NCBI GenBank assembly: GCA_016790475.1
Contig: JAEUOX010000280.1
Coordinates: 1 to 50,158 of the forward strand
DNA: 50,158 nt
Source of the DNA: Rhodoferax sp.
GTDB taxonomy: Bacteria > Pseudomonadota > Gammaproteobacteria > Burkholderiales > Burkholderiaceae_C
Direction of reading: 5' to 3'
In this document: positions 8,280 through 15,507 of the stretch, piece by piece
Position numbering within the stretch: position 1 is the stretch's first letter
Layout: every line of letters begins with the position of its first letter
Notes under the pieces: model-generated
Databases searched by the model: none
What the model saw: the letters and a program-made list of their open reading frames with translations, nothing else
What the model was told of the DNA's origin: nothing
Program-made: the position numbers and the translations under genes

Positions 8280-10409
8280 TCAGATTGCCAGCGGGTCGAC
8301 GTCCAGCGCCCAGCGCAGCAGCCCCCGGCCGGCCGGCGTCTGCCGCGTCGCATGCAGCACCGCATGCCAGTGCGCCAGGAAGGTCTGCAGCGCCGGCCGG
8401 GACGGGCTCTCGAGCAGCATCTGCGCCCGCTCGACATTCGCGACCCGCTGCATGCCCATCGGCACCGCCGGGTAGACCGTCACCAGCGCGAAGCCGGGCA
8501 GGTCGGCCAGCGCGTCCGTGGCGGCGGCGGCCGCCGCCGTCAGGAAGGCCTGCGCGACTTCCTGCGTGCGGGCCTCCGCCCGCAGCAGGGCCTGGAAGCT
8601 GAACGGCGGCAGCCCGGCGGCCCGCCGTTCGGCCAGCTGCTGCGCCGCGAAGGCCGGGTAGTCGTGGCGCTTGAGCGCCTCGAACAGCGGGTGTGCCGGA
8701 TGGAAGGTCTGCACCCACATCTCGCTGCGCGTGCGGATGCCGGCATCGCGTCCGGCGCGCCCGGCGGCCTGCATCAGCAGGCTGAACAGCCGCTCCGGGG
8801 CGCGGAAGTCGCTGGAATACAAGGCCCCGTCTGGATTGACCGCCGCGACCAGCGTGATGCGCCGGAAATCATGGCCCTTGGCCACCATCTGTGTGCCCAC
8901 CAGCACGTCGACCTCGCCTGCATGCACCTGGGCCAGCTGGGTCTGCAGGCTGCCCTGCTGGCGCGTGCTGTCGGCGTCGATGCGCCCGACCCGCACCGGC
9001 GTGCCGTCCGGCCGCTGCAGGTTGCCCAGCAGGCCCGCCAGCTGCTCCTGCAGCTGCTCCGTGCCGCGGCCGACCGGCAGGATGTCCAGGTTGCCGCATT
9101 CCGGGCAGGCGCGCGGCACCGGCTCGGTGTAGCCGCAGTGGTGGCAGCGCAGGCTGCGGTCGATCTTGTGGAACACCCGGTAGGCGCTGCAATGCGGGCA
9201 GTCGCTCTTCCAGTCGCAGGCGGTGCACTGCAGCACCGGTGCATACCCCCGCCGGTTCAGGAACACCAGGCTCTGCTCGCCACGCGCCACGCGTTCCCGG
9301 ATCGCCTCCAGCAGCGGCGGCGCAAAGACCGCGCGGCGCGGCTGGTGGTTCATGTCGACGCGCCGCACCAGCGGCAGCTGCGCCTGCTCGCCGATCCGGC
9401 TGGGCATGTGCAGCCGCTGGTAGCGTCCGCCTTCCGCGGCCGGCCGGCTGTGGTGCCAGGTCTCCAGCGAGGGCGTGGCACTGCCGAGGATCACCCGCAC
9501 GCCTTCCTGCTGCCCGCGGTAGACCGCCAGATCCCGCGCGGAGTAGCGGGCGCCCTCCTGCTGCTTGTAGCTGGGGTCGTGCTCCTCGTCGACGACGATC
9601 AGGCGCAGCTGCGGCACCGAGGCGAACACCGCCATGCGGGTGCCCAGCACGACGCGGGCCTGCCCGCTGTGGGCCGCCAGCCAGCTGCGCAGGCGCTGCG
9701 GCGGCGTCATGCCGCTGTGCATGGCGACGACCGATGCCGGTCCATGCACCGGCGCGAAGCGCGCCTCGAAGCGGGACTGCAGCTGCGGCGTCAGGTTGAT
9801 CTCGGGCACCATCACGATGACCTGGGCCTGCGGGTCCTGCTGCAGCAGGGTCTGCACGCATTGCAGGTAGACCTCGGTCTTGCCGCTGCCGGTGCTGCCG
9901 TACAACACGAAGGTGCCGCTGCCCGCGTGCAGCTGTGCCAGCACCGCCTGCTGCTCCGCGCTCAGTGCCAGCGGGGGCTCGGCGGGTGGCAAGGGCCCGT
10001 CAGGTGCGACGGCTTTGCGGCGCAGCCGGCGCTGCATCTGGCCGTCGCTGAGCTCGCGCAGCTGCGGCGGCAGCGCCGCCAGCGCGACCTCACCCAGCGA
10101 ACGCTGGTAGTAGCCGGCCGCGAAGGCCACCAGCCGGCGCCAATGCGCCGACAGCGGTGCCACCCCGCCCAGCACCGCGGCCACGTCGCGCAGCTTGTCC
10201 GGGTCGTGCGCGGGTGGGTGCTCCGGTGTCGGGGCATCCCAGACGACCCCCAGCAGTTCGCGGCTTCCCAGCGGCACGCGCACCAGGCTGCCGGGGGGCA
10301 GTTCCTGCGCGCTGCGGTAGCTCAGCGGACCGCTCAAAAGGCTGTGTGCCGGGGTCTGGACAGCGACCGAAACCTGGTGCATCGGGGCAACGCCGATTTG
10401 GCCCTGCAT
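8280..10409 (-). CDS. priA: Primosomal protein N' (replication restart helicase PriA)
   Basis: A 709-residue superfamily 2 DNA helicase that recognises stalled or repaired forks and loads the replicative helicase. Visible parts are an N-terminal fork-binding region, Walker A GSTGSGKTEVYL, the DEEHDPSYKQQEG helicase motif, and a zinc-binding insertion with eight Cys as four CxxC pairs (CTAC, CPHC, CHHC, CPEC). The later motif VGTQMVAKGHDF and the AAGRAGR motif are complete. Length and domain order are normal. It is downstream of hemE on the same strand, but separated by a 324-base AT-rich spacer, so it probably has its own promoter. Confidence 0.96.
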   Translation of the reverse strand: MQGQIGVAPMHQVSVAVQTPAHSLLSGPLSYRSAQELPPGSLVRVPLGSRELLGVVWDAPTPEHPPAHDPDKLRDVAAVLGGVAPLSAHWRRLVAFAAGYYQRSLGEVALAALPPQLRELSDGQMQRRLRRKAVAPDGPLPPAEPPLALSAEQQAVLAQLHAGSGTFVLYGSTGSGKTEVYLQCVQTLLQQDPQAQVIVMVPEINLTPQLQSRFEARFAPVHGPASVVAMHSGMTPPQRLRSWLAAHSGQARVVLGTRMAVFASVPQLRLIVVDEEHDPSYKQQEGARYSARDLAVYRGQQEGVRVILGSATPSLETWHHSRPAAEGGRYQRLHMPSRIGEQAQLPLVRRVDMNHQPRRAVFAPPLLEAIRERVARGEQSLVFLNRRGYAPVLQCTACDWKSDCPHCSAYRVFHKIDRSLRCHHCGYTEPVPRACPECGNLDILPVGRGTEQLQEQLAGLLGNLQRPDGTPVRVGRIDADSTRQQGSLQTQLAQVHAGEVDVLVGTQMVAKGHDFRRITLVAAVNPDGALYSSDFRAPERLFSLLMQAAGRAGRDAGIRTRSEMWVQTFHPAHPLFEALKRHDYPAFAAQQLAERRAAGLPPFSFQALLRAEARTQEVAQAFLTAAAAAATDALADLPGFALVTVYPAVPMGMQRVANVERAQMLLESPSRPALQTFLAHWHAVLHATRQTPAGRGLLRWALDVDPLAI

Positions 10410-10480
10410 GTTGATGTGAACTTGTGAAATGGGCCTTAAGTGCTTGATCCGTAAGTACTTTGAGGATCATCCAAGGATTC

Positions 10481-10489
10481 TGTGGATAA
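10481..10489 (-). promoter_or_regulatory. DnaA box (TTATCCACA on the minus strand)
   Basis: The plus strand reads TGTGGATAA, the exact complement of the high-affinity DnaA box TTATCCACA. It is followed by the AT-rich run CTTTGTTGATATTTG. It lies about 70 bases upstream of the priA start. Confidence 0.5.
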
Positions 10490-10643
10490 CTTTGTTGATA
10501 TTTGCCTGCCACCCTCGCCAAACCCTTGCAAATCAAGGGTTTTGCTGGAATGCCCGCCAAAGCGGCAAAGCAGTGAATTCCATAGAAATCAAGTACTTAG
10601 CGCCGCTCCTCCTTTTGTAGCAAACCGGGCTGCAGGAGTGTCG

Positions 10644-10655
10644 GTGGCGCGCCAC
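10644..10655. repeat. Perfect 12-base palindrome GTGGCGCGCCAC, with a diverged second copy at about 10713-10726
   Basis: GTGGCGCGCCAC is a perfect palindrome. About 70 bases further the sequence GTGGTAGGCGCGCCACG repeats the core and right arm, with a small change in the left arm. Both lie in the priA-hemE spacer, between the hemE stop and the AT-rich part. A protein-binding dyad or the basal stem of a hemE transcript-end structure are possible; no T tract follows. Confidence 0.45.
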
Positions 10656-10668
10656 GCCCCTTAATTTT

Positions 10669-10677
10669 TGTGCATAA
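10669..10677 (-). promoter_or_regulatory. DnaA box (TTATGCACA on the minus strand)
   Basis: The plus strand reads TGTGCATAA, complementary to TTATGCACA, a perfect match to the consensus TTATNCACA. It is preceded by the run TTAATTTT and lies in the same orientation as the box at 10481, 188 bases apart. Confidence 0.45.
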
Positions 10678-10733
10678 GTCAGGGTTCACCAACCAGAAAC
10701 AGCGCAAAAAAGTGGTAGGCGCGCCACGTCGAA

Positions 10734-11879
10734 TCAGTGCTGGCGCATCCGCCGGGAGCCCGCATGGACCGCCTCCACCAGCGCCGCGACATGGTCCGGC
10801 GGCGTGTGCTGGCTGATGCCATGCCCGAGGTTGAAGATGTGGGTCGGACCGACCTGGTCCGGGTCCCCGGCCGGGGCCTGGTGCGGCGCTCCGAAACTGG
10901 CCAGCGTGCGCTCGACTTCGGCTGCGATCTGGCGGGGGTCGGCAAACAGCACGTTCGGGTCGATGTTGCCCTGCAGCGCCTTGCCCGGCCCGCCGGCCTG
11001 CCCGCCGACCGCGGCGCGGGCCCGGCCGAGGTTCACCGTCCAGTCCAGGCCGAGCACCTCGCAGTCGAGCCGGCCCATGTCGTCCAGCCACAGGCCACCC
11101 CCCTTCGTGAACACGATGCGCGGAATGCGCGCGCCGGCGTGTTCGCGCCGGAGTTGCGCCAGCACCCGGGCGGTATAGGCCAGGCTGAAGGTCTGGAAGT
11201 TGCCGTCGGCCAGCACGCCGCCCCAGCTGTCAAACACCATTACCGCCTGCGCGCCGGCCTCGATCTGGGCGTTCAGGTAGGCGGCCACGGCATCCGCGTT
11301 GATGGCCAGGATGCGGTGCATCAGGTCCGGGCGGGCGTACATCAGCGTCTTGACGTGGCGGTAGTCGTCCGAGCCGGCGCCCTCGACCATGTAGCAGGCC
11401 AGCGTCCACGGGCTGCCGGAGAAGCCGATCAGCGGCACGCGGCCGTTCAGCGCGCGCCGGATCGATGTGACGGCATCAAACACGTAGCGCAGCTTGTCCA
11501 TGTCCGGCACGGCCAGCGCCGCCACGGCGGTCTCGTCGCGCACCGACTTCGCAAACTTCGGGCCCTCGCCCAGCGCGAAGCTCAGGCCCAGGCCCATCGC
11601 GTCGGGCACGGTCAGGATGTCGCTGAACAGGATCGCCGCATCCAGCGGATAGCGGTCCAGCGGCTGCAGCGTGACCTCGGTGGCGTAGTCGGTATTGGTC
11701 GCCAGACCCATGAAGCTCCCCGCCTTGGCGCGGGTGTCCCGGTATTCCGGCAGGTAGCGGCCGGCCTGGCGCATCAGCCAGACGGGCGTGTGGTCGGTGG
11801 CCTGGCGCAGGCAGGCGCGCAGGAAGCTGTCGCTCTGCAGCGGCGCGAAGGCGCCCGTCGAAGGGGAGGAAGCGGTCAT
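10734..11879 (-). CDS. hemE: Uroporphyrinogen decarboxylase
   Basis: This 381-residue cytosolic enzyme converts uroporphyrinogen III to coproporphyrinogen III in haem biosynthesis by four decarboxylations. Diagnostic segments are [16 protein letters not shown] (active-site Arg), [14 protein letters not shown] (catalytic Asp), [19 protein letters not shown] and the late [18 protein letters not shown]. The length is a little above the usual 350-365 because of an N-terminal Ser/Thr-rich extension and an insertion near residue 300. It lies downstream of a small hypothetical gene and upstream of priA on the same strand. Confidence 0.97.
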   Translation of the reverse strand: MTASSPSTGAFAPLQSDSFLRACLRQATDHTPVWLMRQAGRYLPEYRDTRAKAGSFMGLATNTDYATEVTLQPLDRYPLDAAILFSDILTVPDAMGLGLSFALGEGPKFAKSVRDETAVAALAVPDMDKLRYVFDAVTSIRRALNGRVPLIGFSGSPWTLACYMVEGAGSDDYRHVKTLMYARPDLMHRILAINADAVAAYLNAQIEAGAQAVMVFDSWGGVLADGNFQTFSLAYTARVLAQLRREHAGARIPRIVFTKGGGLWLDDMGRLDCEVLGLDWTVNLGRARAAVGGQAGGPGKALQGNIDPNVLFADPRQIAAEVERTLASFGAPHQAPAGDPDQVGPTHIFNLGHGISQHTPPDHVAALVEAVHAGSRRMRQH

Positions 11880-11901
11880 CCGGCTATTGTGGCACCAGCC
11901 A

Positions 11902-11917
11902 CGGGGGCCGGCCCCCG
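11902..11917. repeat. 16-base perfect GC palindrome before hemE
   Basis: CGGGGGCCGGCCCCCG is self-complementary over 16 bases and sits between the stop of the small gene (11935) and the hemE start (11879), about 25 bases upstream of the hemE ATG. It could be a termination or attenuation hairpin (six-pair stem with a CCGG loop) or a protein site. No T tract follows it in either direction. Confidence 0.35.
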
Positions 11918-11934
11918 GTGCGCCGCCAGGGCGC

Positions 11935-12150
11935 TCAGACCACGCTCAGCGGCGCGGGCTGGGAGGCGGCAAATAGCGCGGCGTGCTCGCTGCACTGGCC
12001 GTCCACCGATTCCGGCCACCAGCCCGACGGATGCTCGCCGTCCTCGTCGGGGCGGGTCGGGGCGAAGTCGGAGTGCGGCGCCTCGGCGGGCTGCGGATCC
12101 CCGGCGCTGGACTGTGGCTCGCCGGCCGGAGGGTTGGATGAATGGTTCAC
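11935..12150 (-). CDS. Small hypothetical acidic protein
   Basis: I do not recognise this 71-residue product. The start is a GTG at 12150 with an AGGGAG ribosome binding site eight bases upstream; an ATG two bases before it is out of frame and runs straight into TGA. The chain is rich in Pro, Ser, Ala and acidic residues ([21 protein letters not shown]) with a WWPES centre and one Cys, and lacks any membrane segment or signal peptide, so it looks disordered. A reasonable promoter lies upstream at 12196-12224. It precedes hemE on the same strand. Whether it is translated is not certain. Confidence 0.5.
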   Translation of the reverse strand: MNHSSNPPAGEPQSSAGDPQPAEAPHSDFAPTRPDEDGEHPSGWWPESVDGQCSEHAALFAASQPAPLSVV

Positions 12151-12195
12151 ATGCGGCTCCCTGAAGCTGCACCGCCGGTGCAGGCATGGGCTGGC

Positions 12196-12224
12196 ACTAT
12201 AGCCGGCTTCGGCGCGGATGAACA
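12196..12224 (-). promoter_or_regulatory. Candidate sigma-70 promoter for the small gene and possibly hemE
   Basis: On the minus strand TGTTCA (12224-12219) and TATAGT (12201-12196) are separated by exactly 17 bases. The minus 10 element matches the consensus at five of six positions, the minus 35 weakly. The predicted start site is about 40 bases before the GTG at 12150, and the leader holds a short GCACC-GCC-GGTGC hairpin at 12169-12181. Confidence 0.4.
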
Positions 12225-12238
12225 GGCGTCCGAACGGC

Positions 12239-14371
12239 CTACAGCCGCGCGAGCGCGGCACGCACATCCTGCACGCTGAGCAGCTCGGACAGAACCACCG
12301 GCGGCTGGCCGGCCCGGTAGAACACGTACACCGGCACGCCATTGCGGCCCAGCCGGGCCAGGGCCTCGGTGATGGCCGGGTCGCGGCGCGTCCAGTCCGC
12401 CCGCAGCAGCGTGACCTTGCGCTGCGCCAGCTCCGCCAGCAGGCCGGTGTCGCCCAGCGTGGTCTTCTTGTTGACCTGGCAGGTCACACACCAGGCGGCG
12501 GTGAAATCGACGAACACCGTCTGGCCGCTGGCGGTGAGCTGCTCGACGCGGCCCGGCTGCCAGGCCTCCCAGCCAGCCGCCAGGCGCTCGGCCGGCGCGC
12601 TGTCGGGGCGCACCACCAGGGGCGCCAGGCTCCAGGCCAGCGCCGCAAAGGCCAGCCCGGCCAGGCCGATGCCGACAGCACGGGTGCGACCGGCGAGCTG
12701 GAAGGTCCAGACCAGCAGCGCCAGCGCGACCAGCAGCGCCAGCAGCGCACCGGCGCCATTGATGCCGCTCTGCTGGCCCAGCACCCAGACCAGCCAGACC
12801 ACGGTGGCGAACATCGGGAAGGCCAGGAAGCGCCGCAGCGTCTCCATCCAGCGCCCCGGCCGCGGCAGTGCGCGCGCGAACCCCGGCACCAGACTGGCAA
12901 GAAGATAGGGCAGGGCCAGGCCCAGGCCCAGCACCGCGAAGATGGCCAGCGCCTCGCCGGCCGGCAGCGTCGCGGCCAGGCCGAGGGAGGCGCCCATGAA
13001 CGGTGCGGTGCAGGGCGACGCCACCGCGACCGCCAGCACGCCGGTCAGGAAGGCGTCGGCCACCGGCTGGCGTGCCTGCCAGGCCGCGATCGAGGACGGC
13101 AGCACCTGGCGGAACTCGAACAGGCCGGCCAGGTTCAGGCCGATCAAGGTGAACAGGCCGGCCAGCAGGGCCACGACGGCCGGATCCTGCAGCTGGAAAC
13201 CCCAGCCCAGGCGCTCCCCGGCGCTGCGCAGCGCCAGCATCACCGCACCGAGCGCGACAAAGCTCAGCACCACGCCGGCGGTGTAGGCCAGGCCGCTGGC
13301 GCGGGCGGCGCGCCGGTCGCCGCCGTGCTGCGCGAAGCCCAGCACCTTGATCGCCAGCACCGGGAACACGCAGGGCATCAGGTTCAGGATCAGCCCGCCG
13401 AGCAGCGCCCCGGCCAGCGCCGCCCACAACCCGAGGGACGGGCCTGCCGGCATCGTCACCGGCGGCGGGAGCGGCAACTGGCCAGCCGGCGCCGGTGCCA
13501 TCGTGGGCCAGGTGCCCTGCACCGGGAGCTCCGCCCGATGCCCCTGGCCGTTGAAGGCCAGCACGACCGGCATCATCGCCGGCGCATTGCTGCGCTGGGC
13601 GGACAGCGGGATGCTGGCCGTCCAGACCGGGCCCTCCCAGGCCTGCTCCCAGCGGGCGGCGTTGTCGATGACTTCCGGTGACTCCGGCAGGAACTCCAGC
13701 GTCTTGCCCTGCAGCGCGGCCGGCAGGTTGTCGAGCCGCAGCGCGATCGCGCGCGGGCCGACCGTCAGCCGGTTGCCGGGCGAGGCCGGCAGCGCGCGCG
13801 GCTGCGCCTGCAGCGCCGCGTCGAAGGCCGCACCGTGCGCCGCGAGCGAACTGCGCACCGGGATGCGCAGCGTGAACCCGCCGTCCTGCGGGATGCACTC
13901 CTGCTTGCAGACCAGCCAGGACGCGCGCAGCCGCACCTCCAGGTCCCCCGCGAGCGGGCCGGGCTGGAAGGACGGGTCGATCGTCAGCGGCACCGGTAGC
14001 AGCACCGTGCCCTCGTAGCCGTAATTGGCCAGCGTGCCGATCGGAATCTTGCGCGGCAGCGGCCAGGCGATGTCGCCGGCCGTCACGCCGGCGGGCAGCG
14101 TCCACTGCAGCACGGTGGCCAGGCCGGAATCGCCCGGATTCTTCCAGTAGGTATGCCACTCCGGCTTGTGCGTGATCTGCAGCCCGACCCAGACCGGCTT
14201 GCCCGGCTGGGCGCCGTCCGGCGCATGGGCCAGCAATTCGGCGCGGACCTGTTCGGTCGTGACCACGGCGCCGGTCCCCTGGGCCAGGGCGGCGGCCGCC
14301 GGCCACAGCACGGCAAGCAGCGCCAGCAGGCCCGCGACCAGGCGGCAGTAAGTGACGGCAATACGGGTCAT
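12239..14371 (-). CDS. ScsB/DsbD-type thiol:disulfide interchange protein
   Basis: This 710-residue membrane protein passes electrons from cytoplasmic thioredoxin to periplasmic substrates. I chose the ATG at 14371 because a clear signal peptide follows (LVAGLLALLAVLWPAAAALAQG). The N-terminal periplasmic part has HKPEWHTYWKNPGDSG and KQECIPQDGG, typical of ScsB-like rather than classical DsbD alpha domains. Then come eight or so TM helices with the two transport Cys in CVFPVLAIK and ASPCTAPFMG. The C-terminal thioredoxin-fold domain has VDFTAAWCVTCQVNKK with the CVTC redox pair. It overlaps no neighbour, though the DUF167 gene lies just upstream on the same strand. Classical DsbD is the other possible name. 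Confidence 0.9.
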   Translation of the reverse strand: MTRIAVTYCRLVAGLLALLAVLWPAAAALAQGTGAVVTTEQVRAELLAHAPDGAQPGKPVWVGLQITHKPEWHTYWKNPGDSGLATVLQWTLPAGVTAGDIAWPLPRKIPIGTLANYGYEGTVLLPVPLTIDPSFQPGPLAGDLEVRLRASWLVCKQECIPQDGGFTLRIPVRSSLAAHGAAFDAALQAQPRALPASPGNRLTVGPRAIALRLDNLPAALQGKTLEFLPESPEVIDNAARWEQAWEGPVWTASIPLSAQRSNAPAMMPVVLAFNGQGHRAELPVQGTWPTMAPAPAGQLPLPPPVTMPAGPSLGLWAALAGALLGGLILNLMPCVFPVLAIKVLGFAQHGGDRRAARASGLAYTAGVVLSFVALGAVMLALRSAGERLGWGFQLQDPAVVALLAGLFTLIGLNLAGLFEFRQVLPSSIAAWQARQPVADAFLTGVLAVAVASPCTAPFMGASLGLAATLPAGEALAIFAVLGLGLALPYLLASLVPGFARALPRPGRWMETLRRFLAFPMFATVVWLVWVLGQQSGINGAGALLALLVALALLVWTFQLAGRTRAVGIGLAGLAFAALAWSLAPLVVRPDSAPAERLAAGWEAWQPGRVEQLTASGQTVFVDFTAAWCVTCQVNKKTTLGDTGLLAELAQRKVTLLRADWTRRDPAITEALARLGRNGVPVYVFYRAGQPPVVLSELLSVQDVRAALARL

Positions 14372-14397
14372 CACGCAGTGGGAGGGCGTCGGGCCGC

Positions 14398-14715
14398 TCA
14401 AAGTTCCTCGGCGCTCCGGAACACCGCCGGCAGGCGGGTCGGCTGGTGGATGCGCAACTGCTTGTGGACCTGCTCCTGCCCGAAGACCACCTCGATGCGG
14501 TGGACCGGCACACCGAACAGCGGCGCCAGGAAACGCAGCATGTGGTCGGTCGCCCGGCCACCGACCGGCGCGGCGGTGACGCTGACCCGCAGTTGCGTGC
14601 CATGCGGCTTGCCGATCGCGTCGCGCGGGCTGCCCGGCTTGCCGAGGATGTTGACGATCAGCGTGTCGCCCTCCCAGGCATAGAAGCTCTCGCCGGTGCG
14701 GTTGCGCGGGCGCAT
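14398..14715 (-). CDS. DUF167 family protein (YggU-like)
   Basis: A 105-residue protein of the YggU/DUF167 family, whose biochemical role is unknown. The family core is visible as LIVNILGKPGSPRDAIG and VSVTAAPVGGRATDHMLRFLAPLFGV, followed by IEVVFGQEQVHKQLRI. The C-terminus extends about 20 residues beyond the usual end. It lies between the alanyl-tRNA editing gene (18 bases upstream) and the DsbD-like gene (26 bases downstream), all on the minus strand, so these three may form one transcript. Confidence 0.85.
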   Translation of the reverse strand: MRPRNRTGESFYAWEGDTLIVNILGKPGSPRDAIGKPHGTQLRVSVTAAPVGGRATDHMLRFLAPLFGVPVHRIEVVFGQEQVHKQLRIHQPTRLPAVFRSAEEL

Positions 14716-14733
14716 TGCCGGGGTGCTCCGGGC

Positions 14734-15489
14734 TCAGTCGGCGAATCCGAGCACGACCCGCCGGGTGCTGGCGCTCTTCTTCTCGATGCGCGTGACCACC
14801 ACCGCTCCGATCTCGGCGGTGTTGGCCACATGCGTGCCGCCGCAGGGTTGCAGGTCGATCACCTGCGCGTCGCCGATGCGGATCGTGCGCACACTGCCGC
14901 TGCCGCGCGGGGGCTGCACGCTCATGCTGCGGACCAGCGCCGGGTTGGCGTCCAGCTCGGCATCGGTGACCGCGCCGACCGTCAGCGGATGCGCCTCGGC
15001 CACCAGCCGGGCGATGCCGGCCGTCAGGGCCTCGCGGTCCAGCGGGTCGGTCATGTGGAAATCCAGCCGCGCGTACTCGGGCGTGATCGAGCAGCCGTTG
15101 ACCAGCTGCGGCACCAGATGGCACAGCAGGTGGGTCGTGGAGTGCAGGCGCATCAGCCGGTGGCGCCGCGCCCAGTCGAGCCGGGCCCGTACCCGGTCGC
15201 CCGGCTGCAGCCCGGTCAGGTCCACCGGCTGCGCCGGGTCGGGCAGATGGCAGATGTCGGCCGTGAAGCGGCCCTCGGCATCCTTGCCCTTGCGGGTATC
15301 GATGATCGGCAGCACCTGCCCGGCCAGCGCGCCCTGCAGCACCTGCAGCACGCCGCTGTCGCCGGCCTGGCCGCCACCCAGCGGGTAGAACACCGTGCGG
15401 TCCAGCACGATGCCCCGCGGGCCGACGGACTGCACCGTGGCCTCGCACTCGCGCAGCGTGGCATCGCTCCGAAACAGGTCCAGCGTCAT
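14734..15489 (-). CDS. Alanyl-tRNA editing protein (AlaX type)
   Basis: A 251-residue free-standing editing protein related to the C-terminal editing domain of alanyl-tRNA synthetase; such proteins hydrolyse Ser- or Gly-tRNA(Ala). The zinc site is intact, with HSTTHLL (HxxxH) near residue 120 and CGGTHV near residue 215. The N-terminal beta-barrel region has VLDRTVFYPLGGGQAGDSG, the conserved GGGQ segment. I choose the ATG at 15489, since the frame upstream runs through the divergent radical SAM gene. The two genes start only 18 bases apart, with AT-rich CAATAATA between them. Confidence 0.92.
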   Translation of the reverse strand: MTLDLFRSDATLRECEATVQSVGPRGIVLDRTVFYPLGGGQAGDSGVLQVLQGALAGQVLPIIDTRKGKDAEGRFTADICHLPDPAQPVDLTGLQPGDRVRARLDWARRHRLMRLHSTTHLLCHLVPQLVNGCSITPEYARLDFHMTDPLDREALTAGIARLVAEAHPLTVGAVTDAELDANPALVRSMSVQPPRGSGSVRTIRIGDAQVIDLQPCGGTHVANTAEIGAVVVTRIEKKSASTRRVVLGFAD

Positions 15490-15507
15490 GCGTCCAATAA
15501 TACCGGC

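Larger units (their letters stand above)
10410..10733. other. AT-rich priA-hemE intergenic region with repeats and DnaA boxes
   Basis: This 324-base spacer is far richer in A and T than its surroundings and codes for nothing convincing. It contains two perfect 9-base DnaA boxes (10481-10489 and 10669-10677), two copies of the palindrome AAGTACTT (10453-10460 and 10591-10598) plus a near copy AAGTGCTT (10438-10445), two GATC sites near 10446 and 10465, and two GGCGCGCC-centred elements (10644-10655 and about 10713-10726). It must also hold the priA promoter on the minus strand. The combination suggests a DnaA-binding or other nucleoprotein site. Confidence 0.6.

Noticed and set aside
10410-10733. 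Firm call of a replication origin
   Set aside because: Only two DnaA boxes are perfect and neither dnaA nor a skew change can be shown in the window; kept as a finding only.
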